Part shown: positions 35,701-44,580 of the stretch, piece by piece
Numbering within the stretch: position 1 is the stretch's first letter
How the letters are laid out: each line of letters opens with the position of its first letter
Origin: Methanothrix sp.
GTDB lineage: Archaea; Halobacteriota; Methanosarcinia; Methanotrichales; Methanotrichaceae
Reading direction: 5' to 3'
DNA: 64,000 nucleotides
Assembly: GCF_030055635.1 (NCBI RefSeq)
Contig: NZ_JASFYM010000010.1
Location: 1-64,000 of the forward strand
The notes under the pieces: model-generated
Databases searched by the model: none
What the model was told of the DNA's origin: nothing
What the model saw: only the letters and a program-made list of their open reading frames with translations
Position numbers and translations under genes: made by a program

Positions 35701-36921
35701 TCAGATCTCCTCCAGGATCCTCGTGAGAACCTCTTCATCTGATGGATACTCGCTCTTCACGATCGGATCGAACTCAATCCGCACACCGTCCATCCTGAGC
35801 GCGCTTCCTCCCGCCTCGATGCCAGAAAGAGCTGTTGGAATCACAACCCTTGAGAGCTCGGTGGTGAGTGTCCTGTGTGGATCGAGGGTTATCAGAGGTA
35901 CCCTTGCAAGCGCCTTCGCTATTCCTGCGGGTAGGGATGATATCGGATCAGATCCAACAATCATAGCAAGATCACAGCTCTCCGACGCCTCAACCACGCT
36001 GTACATCGGGCCGTGATCAACGCCATCAGCGAACGATACCCTGTTTATGAAGCCGGTCTCATCGAAGAGGAGCTGGTTGAAACCGCGCATGTTGTAATGG
36101 CCCACCATCGGTATAACATTGTATCTGGTGGTTTCGTTCAGCCTGTCCACCAGCGCTTTCAGGCGATCCATTCTTCCCCTGAGTGAATACGCGAGCCCCA
36201 GCCCGGGAAATATAGCGCCCATATCTGCTTTTTTCAAAGTGTTCATCATTGATATCATGGCCTTCTTGTCCCTCACCTTCGGGATCTTCCCGTCGAGGAC
36301 CGCAAGCATCGCATCTATGAGATCGGCATCTCCTCCGGGAGGTATCTGCACGAAGTTTCCGGCAAGTATCTTGGCGGTGGGAGATGCTCTGATGTCTATG
36401 AGAAACGCGGTCCTGTCCTCCTCATGCCCTCTCTGGAGCTTCTCCCCGCGCGGGAAGTACGAGAAGCGTGACATGTGTCTTGGGTGGCTGCTCGATGGAT
36501 CGCATCCCCAAAAGATCAGGGTGTCACCGTAGTTTCTCACATCATCCAGGGTGCAGCTCGGGATATCCCTGCGGATGATCATATCCACGATCTCCCCCTG
36601 GCATATGGAAGAGGTGTCGTCGATGATCGCCCTGGTCCTCCTCGCGAGCTCGATTCCCTTCCGCTGCGCCTCCAGCGTCGAGCACGACCAGCCGAAGAGC
36701 AGGGGTCTCCTTGCATTTCTCAGCATCTCCGCAGCTCTGGAGATCGCCTCGTCGATACCGGTTTGCTTACCATCAACCCTCGGCACAGGTCTGTCGGAGG
36801 TGAGGGACCTGTACCTCCCGAATCCCTTCCTGCACAGATTCTTCGTTCTGGTTATTCTTCTTCCATCAATCGAGACCTCGATATCATTGCAGAGAAGGGA
36901 GCATCCTGTGCATACAGCCAT
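35701..36921 (-). CDS. fwdB: formylmethanofuran dehydrogenase subunit B
   Basis: FwdB is the catalytic molybdopterin/tungsten-binding subunit. The N-terminal CTGCSLLCNDIEV with a later C (NLCRKGFG) forms the 4Fe-4S site. The metal-ligand Cys is in DDTSSICQGE, so it is the Cys rather than selenocysteine form. FWGCDPSSSHPRHMSRFS is also characteristic. ATG 36921 has AGGTGATC upstream; the length is 406 aa. Subunits A and C are not in this window. The tungstate transporter at 19339-21657 suggests tungsten as the likely metal, which the sequence does not prove. Confidence 0.93.
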   Translation of the reverse strand: MAVCTGCSLLCNDIEVSIDGRRITRTKNLCRKGFGRYRSLTSDRPVPRVDGKQTGIDEAISRAAEMLRNARRPLLFGWSCSTLEAQRKGIELARRTRAIIDDTSSICQGEIVDMIIRRDIPSCTLDDVRNYGDTLIFWGCDPSSSHPRHMSRFSYFPRGEKLQRGHEEDRTAFLIDIRASPTAKILAGNFVQIPPGGDADLIDAMLAVLDGKIPKVRDKKAMISMMNTLKKADMGAIFPGLGLAYSLRGRMDRLKALVDRLNETTRYNVIPMVGHYNMRGFNQLLFDETGFINRVSFADGVDHGPMYSVVEASESCDLAMIVGSDPISSLPAGIAKALARVPLITLDPHRTLTTELSRVVIPTALSGIEAGGSALRMDGVRIEFDPIVKSEYPSDEEVLTRILEEI

Positions 36922-36929
36922 TTGATCAC

Positions 36930-37388
36930 CTAGACGAACTCTATAGCCTTGCTCGGGCAGGTCGCAGTGCAGAGGTTGCACAGTATCCTGTTCGGGCCGA
37001 ACCGCCTGCACTCCTTGGGGTTGAGGCATTTCACGACCCCATCCTCCACGATCAGTATGACCTTATCGCTCTTCGGTCCTAAACCGATTGCAGAGCCCTT
37101 CGGGTCGTTTGCCACGTTCACCGGGCAGGCCACCACGCAGTTGCCACATCCGTAGCATCGCTCATCATGGATTATAAGTCCTGTCTCTGTGGCGCCTGCA
37201 ACTGGCGCCATGACCTCCCTGAGCTTCTTCAGCTTCGCCTCATATTTTGGCTCCAGCAGAGGTGTGCAGTCCTCGATCTGCTTCTCCCTGGCAAGAAGGG
37301 CAACAGCGAATGCCATGCATGTTGGCAGGCCGCACTTCTTGCAGTTCAGCTTTGGTGTTAGCTGATAGATCTCCATAGCGCTGACCAT
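36930..37388 (-). CDS. Fe-S protein with FeS (PF04060-type) and 4Fe-4S ferredoxin domains
   Basis: Residues ~10-45 have NCKKCGLPTCMAFA with a later C (EDCTPL), the Fe-S motif known from the corrinoid/CODH proteins. The C-terminal ~75 residues have CYGCGNCVVACP and a second set ending CNLCTATCPSKAIEF, a two-cluster ferredoxin. It precedes fwdB by eight bases, so it likely feeds electrons to or from FwdB. Start ATG 37388 has AGGTGAT five bases upstream. It may be called a FwdG/FwdF-like polyferredoxin, but the N-terminal domain sets it apart. Confidence 0.87.
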   Translation of the reverse strand: MVSAMEIYQLTPKLNCKKCGLPTCMAFAVALLAREKQIEDCTPLLEPKYEAKLKKLREVMAPVAGATETGLIIHDERCYGCGNCVVACPVNVANDPKGSAIGLGPKSDKVILIVEDGVVKCLNPKECRRFGPNRILCNLCTATCPSKAIEFV

Positions 37389-37542
37389 CAAACATCACCT
37401 GCCCTGCAGGGATTCTTATTTCCATGTGTAATAATAGTATCCATCGATCTGTGGTTGTGACACAGTTCGAACATTCATGGTATATCATGGCTCGAATACA
37501 GCAGAATCATTCGGTGCTGCGAGACACGACCTGTTAATGATA

Positions 37543-37552
37543 CTTTTATATC
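37543..37552 (+). promoter_or_regulatory. TATA box for glycogen phosphorylase
   Basis: CTTTTATATC lies 58-67 bases before the TTG start at 37610. Confidence 0.5.
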
Positions 37553-37609
37553 GAGGGGACGGGTTTTTAGGGATCCTCAGGTAGTATTCACTGCGTAGGG
37601 GCGGGCGAA

Positions 37610-39763
37610 TTGATAGACAGATTTCCAGAGGTACCGGCGAGGATTGATGGGCTGAGGGAGCTGGCATGCAACCTGTGGTGGTCGTGGCATCATCAGGCCA
37701 GGGATCTGTTCAACATGCTGAATCCTGCTGCATGGCAGCTCAGCGTTCACAACCCTGTGAAGCTTCTCCACGAGATCGATAGATCTGTGCTGGAGAGGGC
37801 TGCAGAGAACGAGCATTTCCTGAGGCACTACGACGCGGTCATCTCCAGGTTCAGGTCGGAGATGAGGGCAAAGGGCGGATGGTTCCCATCCCACATCAGG
37901 AACCCGACGAACGTGCCCATCGCGTACTTCTCAGCTGAATACGGCCTCCACCACTCGATGCCGTTCTACGCCGGAGGCCTGGGATTTCTGGCCGGTGACT
38001 ATCTCAAGGAGTGCAGCGATCTGATGCTTCCTGTCATCGGTGTGGGCTTCATGTACCCGGGCGGGTATCTCAGGCAGAGGCTGTCTCCCGATGGCTGGCA
38101 GCTGAGCGAGAGCGAAATCCTGGACAAGAGCCACGCACCGATATCGCAGGTGCTCGATGAAAATGGAAAACCGCTCCTCGTTAGGGTGCCTGTGATAGAG
38201 CCGCCGATATATGTTGGGGTGTGGAAGCTCAGGATCGGCAGGATCCCGCTGTATCTCCTGGACACAGACGTAGAGGCGAACGACCCGTGGAACCGCGGGA
38301 TATCATCACGACTCTACATCGGAGATGCTGAGCAGAGGCTGAGGCAGGAGATAGTGCTGGGCATAGGCGGCATGAGCGTGCTCGAGAGCATGGGCATAAA
38401 TAACCTGGTCCTGCATCTCAATGAGGGCCATCCTGCGTTTGCGGTCCTGGAAAGGCTCAGGTCTCTCATAGGAAGTGGCATGAGCTGCAGGGACGCCATC
38501 GATTATATCAGGAGCACGACTGTGTTCACAACACACACTCCAGTTCCGGCGGGCCACGACATATTCCCGTTCCATCTCATGGAGAAGTACTTCAACTCCT
38601 ACCTGCCATCAATTGGACTCACCCGCGATCAGTTCTTCAGGCTGGGCATAGATCCGGCAAACCCGCAGGCCGGTTTCAACATGACCGCATTCGCGATGAG
38701 GATGTCTCTTTACAGAAACTGCGTCAGCAGGAGGCATCTCGAGGTCACAGAGTCGATGTGGCGGCATCTCATCTCCGAGCTCAAATCAAATGGCGTAGTC
38801 ATCGATTACGTCACCAATGGTGTGCACATACTCACATGGCTCGATCGCGGCATGGAGGATCTCTTCAACAGGTATCTCGGCCTTGGATGGCTGGAGGAGC
38901 ATGATGATCCCTCGATATGGGCGCTCGTGGACGAGATACCTGACAGAGAGCTCTGGATGGCGCATCGAATGGCAAAGATGAGGTTGATAACAACGATAAG
39001 GGAGCGCGCGAGGCTCAGATGGGCCATGGACGGTGCAGATCCCAGGATAATAGTCGCGTCCGGCGTGCTCTTCGATCCATCCGTCTTCACAATAGGCTTC
39101 GCGCGGAGGTTCGCCACATACAAGAGGGCGACGCTGGTACTCCAGGACCTGAACCGCCTCAGGAGCATCCTCAACAACGAGGATATGCCGGTCCAGATAA
39201 TATTCGCAGGCAAGGCGCATCCTGCTGATGACACGGCCAAGCAGATAATCCAGAGGGTGTACAACGTAGCGAAGGATCCTAGCTTTGGGGGAAGGATCGC
39301 GTTTGTCGAGGACTACGATGAGCAGCTCGCCCAGTACATGGTCCATGGTGTGGACCTGTGGCTGAACACGCCGCAGCCGCCGCTCGAGGCATCCGGCACC
39401 AGCGGCATGAAGGCGATGATCAACGGCGTGCCACAGCTCAGCGTTCTCGATGGCTGGTGGATAGAGGGATACAATGGAAGGAACGGCTGGGCATTCGAGG
39501 GCGCAGAGGGCGCGGATCGGGATGTGAGGGATGCACACAGCCTCTACGATCTTCTTGAGAACGACATCGTGCCGTTGTTCTACAGTGTGGAGAACAACGA
39601 TGGTGTGCCGCATGGCTGGGTCAGGGTCATGAAGGAGGCGATAAAGAGCACCGCTCCCAGGTTCTCCGCAAGGAGGATGGTGAAGGAGTACACTGGCAAG
39701 TTCTACGTTAACGCCCTGGATGCGGCCAACAGCTTCAGCATGAATGAGACCCATGGGGAGTAA
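37610..39763 (+). CDS. glgP: alpha-glucan (glycogen/maltodextrin) phosphorylase
   Basis: This GT35 enzyme splits alpha-1,4-glucans with phosphate to glucose-1-phosphate. The N-terminal DUF3417-type segment (ELACNLWWSWHHQARDLF) marks the alpha-glucan phosphorylase subfamily. AYFSAEYGLHHSMPFYAGGLG is the active-site entry, and the PLP lysine is in EASGTSGMKAMINGVPQLS. The length is 717 aa. TTG 37610 is the likely start, preceded by GGGGCGGG. The stop codon lies within a short repeat element. It points to a storage polysaccharide in this organism. Confidence 0.96.
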   Translation: MIDRFPEVPARIDGLRELACNLWWSWHHQARDLFNMLNPAAWQLSVHNPVKLLHEIDRSVLERAAENEHFLRHYDAVISRFRSEMRAKGGWFPSHIRNPTNVPIAYFSAEYGLHHSMPFYAGGLGFLAGDYLKECSDLMLPVIGVGFMYPGGYLRQRLSPDGWQLSESEILDKSHAPISQVLDENGKPLLVRVPVIEPPIYVGVWKLRIGRIPLYLLDTDVEANDPWNRGISSRLYIGDAEQRLRQEIVLGIGGMSVLESMGINNLVLHLNEGHPAFAVLERLRSLIGSGMSCRDAIDYIRSTTVFTTHTPVPAGHDIFPFHLMEKYFNSYLPSIGLTRDQFFRLGIDPANPQAGFNMTAFAMRMSLYRNCVSRRHLEVTESMWRHLISELKSNGVVIDYVTNGVHILTWLDRGMEDLFNRYLGLGWLEEHDDPSIWALVDEIPDRELWMAHRMAKMRLITTIRERARLRWAMDGADPRIIVASGVLFDPSVFTIGFARRFATYKRATLVLQDLNRLRSILNNEDMPVQIIFAGKAHPADDTAKQIIQRVYNVAKDPSFGGRIAFVEDYDEQLAQYMVHGVDLWLNTPQPPLEASGTSGMKAMINGVPQLSVLDGWWIEGYNGRNGWAFEGAEGADRDVRDAHSLYDLLENDIVPLFYSVENNDGVPHGWVRVMKEAIKSTAPRFSARRMVKEYTGKFYVNALDAANSFSMNETHGE

Positions 39764-39790
39764 CAGGACGCAGCTCTTCAGGCCGGAGTA
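39761..39790 (+). repeat. 3'-end element, copy C (after glgP)
   Basis: GAGTAACAGGACGCAG then CTCTTCAGGCCGGAG matches copy B, and the glgP stop TAA is inside the match. Confidence 0.65.
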
Positions 39791-40206
39791 AGCACATACA
39801 ACAGCGAATATAACTGGAGACGCTCTTATCCATCTGATAACTTGCTCGGAGAGATAGTGGCGGTGCTATGCGTTCGTGGCGATTGAATGCGTGCTTCCAG
39901 CAACCTCCCTGCATGGCCTCCAAGTTGCCGGATACATAAGAACGACTGGAGAAAGCTTTCGACCACGTCGAAGCGCAGGAAGCTCCTCGCCAGCGAGGAG
40001 GGCACCATGCGGTCATGTGCTGAGTTCGGATCACTGAGCAGTCTGCCAAGAAACCGGTATCCATCGGCACATTACCTCAGAAAGTCTGTTTGGTCACCTG
40101 TTGACCTCAATGAATCGAGCACACGGCCAGCGTTTTCCGCTCACATCGCTCCAGCATCCCATCATGTGGACAGAGAGGGCATGTATTTCATCAAACATTT
40201 CTCTGA
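39791..40206. other. intergenic region glgP to prenyl synthase
   Basis: About 420 bases between glgP and the prenyl synthase promoter have no gene that can be supported. Both strands hold short open frames, but their products are low in any family resemblance. A decayed gene on the minus strand (39826-40008 region) is possible. AT-rich promoter sequence begins near 40190. Confidence 0.4.
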
Positions 40207-40217
40207 TTTTTATATAG
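40207..40217 (+). promoter_or_regulatory. TATA box for the prenyl synthase operon
   Basis: TTTTTATATAG predicts a transcript start near 40240. This is downstream of the TTG at 40232, so the next in-frame ATG at 40289 is the better start. Confidence 0.6.
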
Positions 40218-40288
40218 ATGCGGCAGCTTGATTGACCACAGGACGATTCACGCAAAAGCTAAATATCGTCCCTGCAGAGAATGCCTGG

Positions 40289-41158
40289 ATGTTTGCGAAC
40301 TGGGAAGAGCACGGGCTCATCGAGGACGGCCTGAGGTCGATTGTGCTTGAATCCCGCGGGCTGCATGTGGGTGATGTGATAGAGTACGTGCTCCTTTCTC
40401 CCGGCAAGAGGGTTCGCCCCCTGATACTTCTCTTCTCCTCAGAGGCCTTCGGGTGTGATCCAAGAGATGCGCTCAATGCAGCGCTGGCTGTGGAGCTCGC
40501 ACACGCAGCATCCCTGATACATGATGACATACTCGACTGCGGGATGGAGAGGCGTGGGGCTCCGAGCGCCTTAAGGAGATTCGGCATGGAGGCCTCGCTG
40601 CTCGGAGGCGATTATCTGATATCTATGTCGATAGGGCTGATCTCCTCCTACGGCCAACCCGCAATCCGGCTCTTCTCAAAGGCGTGCATGGATATGGCAG
40701 AGGGAGAGATCATAGATCTCTCGAGGATAGCATCTCCGCAGGAGTATTACCAGTGCATAACAAAGAAGACGGCATCCCTTTTCGCAGCATCTGCCAGGCT
40801 CGGTTGCATGATAGCAGGCGCGGATCGTGAGGATCAGATGCTCTACGAGAGGTACGGTCTCGAGCTCGGGCTTGCCTACCAGATAGTGGATGATCTCGAG
40901 GAGCTCATCGGCATCGATCAGGGCAAGAGGTCCGCGAAGAAATCGATGACCCTGCCGAGGATTCATAGCCTTAGATCCGGGCCGGAGGAGACCCTGAGGA
41001 TGTGTGTTGATGCTGTGAGAGAGCATACGGGCAGCGCTAGAGCCTCACTGCACAGCGCGGGTGGTGATCCGGAGATGAAGGAGCGTCTGCTCATGATACT
41101 GGAGAGCATGACAGAGAGCATGGTGAAGAGATGCAGCTTACCGAAAGCCCTCTCCTGA
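40289..41158 (+). CDS. polyprenyl (geranylgeranyl) diphosphate synthase
   Basis: Isoprenyl diphosphate synthases build C15-C20 chains for archaeal lipids. The first Asp-rich motif is LIHDDILD, SPGKRVRPLILL is upstream, and the second Asp-rich region reads YQIVDDLEELIG: two Asp and a Glu rather than DDxxD. The Lys/Thr pair is in CITKKTASLF. From ATG 40289 the protein is 289 aa; a TTG at 40232 would add 19. It overlaps the next gene by 28 bases. Whether it makes GGPP or a longer chain depends on the residues before the first motif (AVELAHAASL), and cannot be settled here. Confidence 0.9.
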   Translation: MFANWEEHGLIEDGLRSIVLESRGLHVGDVIEYVLLSPGKRVRPLILLFSSEAFGCDPRDALNAALAVELAHAASLIHDDILDCGMERRGAPSALRRFGMEASLLGGDYLISMSIGLISSYGQPAIRLFSKACMDMAEGEIIDLSRIASPQEYYQCITKKTASLFAASARLGCMIAGADREDQMLYERYGLELGLAYQIVDDLEELIGIDQGKRSAKKSMTLPRIHSLRSGPEETLRMCVDAVREHTGSARASLHSAGGDPEMKERLLMILESMTESMVKRCSLPKALS

Positions 41159-42270
41159 ATTTAAATGTTGATCTGGATGATGGCATCAGGCTCAGTGCGA
41201 CTGGCGCTCTCGCCCCTGTTGCGAAGCCGATCGTTAAAAAGATCAACGAGATATTCGAGAACGAGAAGCCGATCAGCACAGGTGACCGGCTTATATTCTC
41301 CACCTGGATCCCGCCAGCGCCCAGCAGGGCATTCGACAGGATGATTTCCGCTCAGCTGAGATCGCTTGTGCGCAGGAATATTCCGGATCAGCTCTCGATC
41401 TCGGTCTTCCGCGGCTGCCCGAACAGCTGCATCCACTGCTCGGCCCCCTCAAGAAGCGGGGATATTCTGGAGGGAGATGTTGTTAAAAGAACCATCTCCG
41501 AGGCCCTGGATCTAGGAACGTATCTTGTCACCTTCGACGGCGGAGAGCCGATGCTGAGGCATGACCTTCCTGATCTGATCGCAGGCGTCGATGACAGGGC
41601 GATCGCGACCTGCTTCACCAGCGGATACGCTTTGAGCGAGAATCTTGCGCTGGATCTCAGGAAGAGCGGCCTTTACGCCCTCAGGGTGAGCATAGACAGC
41701 CCAGTCGAGGAGCAGCATGATCGTTTCAGGGGAAGAGAGGGCGCGTTCAGAGATGCGATCTCCGGCGTCAGGAACGCTCTGCGCGCCGGACTTCTGGTGG
41801 ATCTCTTCATGGTGGTCTCGCCATACAACATAGACCAGCTTGAAGACGCATACTCCCTGGCATCTGATCTCGGGGCTCACGAGCTCTCCCTCTACGAGAT
41901 CGTGGCGGTGGGGCGGTGGAAGGAGCATGCGGAAGAGGTTTTATCCCCGCGGGATATCGAGCGTCTGGCCGATTTTCACAGGAGGATGAACAGGCTCCCG
42001 GATGGGCCGAGGGTCACGGCCCTTCCTTACCTTCTTTCCCCCCAGATGTTCGGATGCTTCGCAGGGAGGCGATGGATGCACGTCGATCCATCCGGAGATG
42101 TCATGCCATGCGCATACATGCCGATCAGCTTCGGCAACGTTAAAAATAGCTCTCTTAAGAACATCTGGATGAGGATGAGCAGGTACAGATGGTTCAGAGA
42201 TCGCTGCTCATGCCAGATGAAGGATGGTGTTTTCAGGAGTTTGCACTTTGAAAAGGAGGATGTGAAATGA
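41131..42270 (+). CDS. radical SAM/SPASM-type protein, coupled to prenyl synthase
   Basis: The radical SAM motif CPNSCIHC (Cys 96, 100, 103) and the SAM-binding TFDGGEP are present. Near the C-terminus are MFGCFAGRR, GDVMPCAYMPISFGN and DRCSCQMK, matching a SPASM-like extra Fe-S domain. The first ~85 residues form an extra N-terminal region with LNVDLDDGIRLSATGALAP. It overlaps the prenyl synthase gene and the following secreted-protein gene. The substrate is unknown; a lipid, a peptide or a cofactor are all possible. Confidence 0.88.
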   Translation: MQLTESPLLNLNVDLDDGIRLSATGALAPVAKPIVKKINEIFENEKPISTGDRLIFSTWIPPAPSRAFDRMISAQLRSLVRRNIPDQLSISVFRGCPNSCIHCSAPSRSGDILEGDVVKRTISEALDLGTYLVTFDGGEPMLRHDLPDLIAGVDDRAIATCFTSGYALSENLALDLRKSGLYALRVSIDSPVEEQHDRFRGREGAFRDAISGVRNALRAGLLVDLFMVVSPYNIDQLEDAYSLASDLGAHELSLYEIVAVGRWKEHAEEVLSPRDIERLADFHRRMNRLPDGPRVTALPYLLSPQMFGCFAGRRWMHVDPSGDVMPCAYMPISFGNVKNSSLKNIWMRMSRYRWFRDRCSCQMKDGVFRSLHFEKEDVK

Positions 42271-42812
42271 GGTTTTGCTATGCTGTTATTCTGATCATCG
42301 CCCTCATGGCGATGGTTGCTGGTGCGCAGAGGTACGAATCAACACCAACGCAGTATAACGATTCGCTGGGCGAGGGCCTGGGATGGATGACCATAGTGAG
42401 CCCAGAGCATACGGCTGAGTACCTGGCGAAGACAGGCGGTGCGACAGGGAGCGCAACCGCATACACGAGCATAGATCTGCGGGGGAACTGGTCGTTCGAG
42501 CTCAGGAGTCTTGATGAGAAGATGGTCGGAACAGTCAATCTGAACCTGGCCCAGATTGGCACAGTGGTCTTCGGTGCTGGCACTGTAAGAGGATCCGGTG
42601 CTATCGCCACTGCAAGCGGGGCGATTGTTGATAACACGCTCACGCTGAACATCGTGACGTATCCGAACGTGGAGCTCTACAGCGCGAGGTTCAACCAGAT
42701 CGGAGGTGGCGGAAGATCTGCTGCAGGATACTTCGACGCTTACTCGTCCTCCGGCGGATCCCTCCAGGGGAAGATCAGGGGCGAGAAGGACGTGCCCAGG
42801 ACGCTGAGCTGA
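42267..42812 (+). CDS. secreted hypothetical protein, 181 aa
   Basis: A signal peptide (MRFCYAVILIIALMAMVAGA) is followed by a beta-rich region with ELRSLDEKMVGTVNLNLAQ and many Gly, Ser and Thr residues, ending in GGSLQGKIRGEKDV. It overlaps the radical SAM gene by four bases (ATGA). No family is recognised. Because SPASM radical SAM enzymes often modify small peptides, it could be a substrate, but it lacks the Cys-rich or short-precursor look of those and this is speculative. Confidence 0.78.
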   Translation: MRFCYAVILIIALMAMVAGAQRYESTPTQYNDSLGEGLGWMTIVSPEHTAEYLAKTGGATGSATAYTSIDLRGNWSFELRSLDEKMVGTVNLNLAQIGTVVFGAGTVRGSGAIATASGAIVDNTLTLNIVTYPNVELYSARFNQIGGGGRSAAGYFDAYSSSGGSLQGKIRGEKDVPRTLS

Positions 42813-42847
42813 GATCCCCGGCGTCTCTTTTTTGCAAATCCGGCGAG

Positions 42848-42930
42848 TCGGCGGATCGGTATCATTTCAGAAGGGAACAAAGACGATTGCCTCTGCTGGG
42901 ACGGAGTTTGCTCTCCGACGGTTCGATCAC
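42848..42930. repeat. dispersed intergenic repeat, copy 4
   Basis: Its reverse complement matches 22133-22211 with gaps, sharing ACCGATCCGCCGA and TCGAACCGTCGGAGAG. Downstream, GTCATTCTCGCATGC (42971-42985) matches the end word of the other copies. Confidence 0.6.
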
Positions 42931-43005
42931 ATCTCCACGGCCAACCTATGGACGGCATTCTTGCTTTTGTCATTCTCGCATGCATGACCCTCAGCTTTAG
43001 ACATC

Positions 43006-43710
43006 TCAGAGGGCATCCTTCAGCGCCCTCACAAGCTCCGCGCGTATCCTGGTGCTCCTGTCGCCGCCGCAGACAGCCCCCCTCACACCCAGTATGTCGG
43101 GAGATATCGATCCGATCGCCTCGAGATCTCTCATCCCGAGGTTCCCGGCCAGAGCGGCCTCGAGCCCGAGATCATGGGCTGATCTGACGAACAGCTTCAG
43201 CTCCTCCACAGTCATGAACTCCAGCGTGGATCTGCCGTCTTTTATGGCGGTATCAACCATAACGACATCAGCTCCGCATTCAGCGGCTATCTGCGGAAGC
43301 TCCACAGGAGGCAGCGAGCCAGCCCTCCTGAAATCAGAGTATGCGGCTGCGACGACCTTCCTTCGCGAATCATGTTCCTTCACAGACCTCACGATCGGCC
43401 TCAGAAGCTCGATCGCCTCCTCCGGCTGCCGCACGCCCAGCAGGCCTGCCTTGATGTAATCTGCGCCTGATACTGCTGCTCCCAGAGCAGCGAGGCTCGC
43501 AGTTCCCGGCTTGAACGGGAGATCTCCTATAGTGGCGCTGACCGGCACCCTTCCTGCGACCAGCTCCACCACCGACCTGATCGCCCAGGGAAAGTTCGCC
43601 CCAAGTGACCCCTCCCTTGGGTTCTTGACATCGATTATGTCCGCACCGCCGTCCAGGGCAGCCATCGCCTCTTCAAGATTCATAGGACTTACCAACAGCC
43701 TCATATTCAT
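43006..43710 (-). CDS. mfnB: (5-formylfuran-3-yl)methyl phosphate synthase
   Basis: MfnB (DUF556) forms the furan ring precursor of methanofuran from two glyceraldehyde-3-phosphates. The start RLLVSPMNLEEAMAALDGGA, the Lys in DIIDVKNPREGSLGANFPW, and the KAGLLGVR block fit the family; length is 234 aa. ATG 43710 or 43704 may be the start. It is divergent from the HisA-like gene with only ~20 bases between, so the two probably share control sequences. Methanofuran is the substrate carrier for the Fwd enzyme encoded at 35323-36921. Confidence 0.93.
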   Translation of the reverse strand: MNMRLLVSPMNLEEAMAALDGGADIIDVKNPREGSLGANFPWAIRSVVELVAGRVPVSATIGDLPFKPGTASLAALGAAVSGADYIKAGLLGVRQPEEAIELLRPIVRSVKEHDSRRKVVAAAYSDFRRAGSLPPVELPQIAAECGADVVMVDTAIKDGRSTLEFMTVEELKLFVRSAHDLGLEAALAGNLGMRDLEAIGSISPDILGVRGAVCGGDRSTRIRAELVRALKDAL

Positions 43711-43730
43711 CAGTTCCCGAGAGGATAAGG

Positions 43731-44414
43731 ATGCGTTGCATCTTCGTGATGGACATATATAACGGTGAGGTGGTCCATGCGGTACGCGGGGAGAGGTCCA
43801 GGTACCGCCCCATAAACACATTCAGCAGGATGGTATCGACATCAGACCCCATCGAGATCGTGGAGATCCTTGCACCCAAAGAGGTGTACATCGCGGATCT
43901 GGACAGGCTCTCCGGCGGCGGGGATAATCTTCAGGTGATCGAGAGCATATCGTCGAGAGCCATCACCATGGCGGACATCGGCATCTCCAGCATATCAGAT
44001 CTATCCCTGCTCCCAGAATCTGCAACACCTGTCCTGGGGACGGAGACCGCATCGGTTGATCTGATCTCAAAGGCATCAGATCTCCGCGATGTAGTTGTGA
44101 GCATAGACATGAAGCACAGGAGGGTCATATCTAAGAGCGGTGATCTGGATCCGCTGGATCTCATAAAGGATATGAACGATCTCGATCTTCTCGGCATCAT
44201 ACTTCTGGAGCTCGACAGGGTCGGGACGTCAGAAGGCACAGATATCGAGTTCCTGAGCCGCGCCGTGGCCTCAAGCGATCATCCTATTCTTGTTGGCGGC
44301 GGAATCCGCGGCCTGAGCGATATTGATGCTCTTAAGGAGATCGGTGTTCAGGGGGTGCTCGTGGCGACATCTGTGCATTCCGGGGGAATACCTCTAGAGA
44401 TGATCCGGCGATGA
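43731..44414 (+). CDS. HisA-like TIM-barrel protein (COG1411)
   Basis: This 227-aa protein resembles HisA at its start (FVMDIYNGEVVHAVRGERS), in EVYIADLDRLSGGGDN and in HPILVGGGIRGLSDIDALKE. It belongs to the archaeal HisA-related group without a proven reaction. True HisA is encoded separately at 51021-51749. Its divergent pairing with mfnB suggests a role near methanofuran or one-carbon cofactor synthesis, an inference only. Confidence 0.82.
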   Translation: MRCIFVMDIYNGEVVHAVRGERSRYRPINTFSRMVSTSDPIEIVEILAPKEVYIADLDRLSGGGDNLQVIESISSRAITMADIGISSISDLSLLPESATPVLGTETASVDLISKASDLRDVVVSIDMKHRRVISKSGDLDPLDLIKDMNDLDLLGIILLELDRVGTSEGTDIEFLSRAVASSDHPILVGGGIRGLSDIDALKEIGVQGVLVATSVHSGGIPLEMIRR

Positions 44415-44580
44415 TCTCCGGTACGGTATGGACACCATGCCCCTTCAGCTTGTCCCCCCTCTGCCAGCCCCACATTCTCCCACCGTTCTGTCAGCTCTCG
44501 GTGTGCAATTTGGTCTGCTGACGATCCGCTCACAGGATCGCATTTTGTCTCGCCTGAACGATGGGAGGCCAGGATCCATC

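Noticed and set aside
39735-40070. Minus-strand frame after glgP read as a transposase or other gene
   Set aside because: No transposase motif or inverted repeat is seen, and the frame overlaps the end of glgP. It is kept only as a possible remnant.
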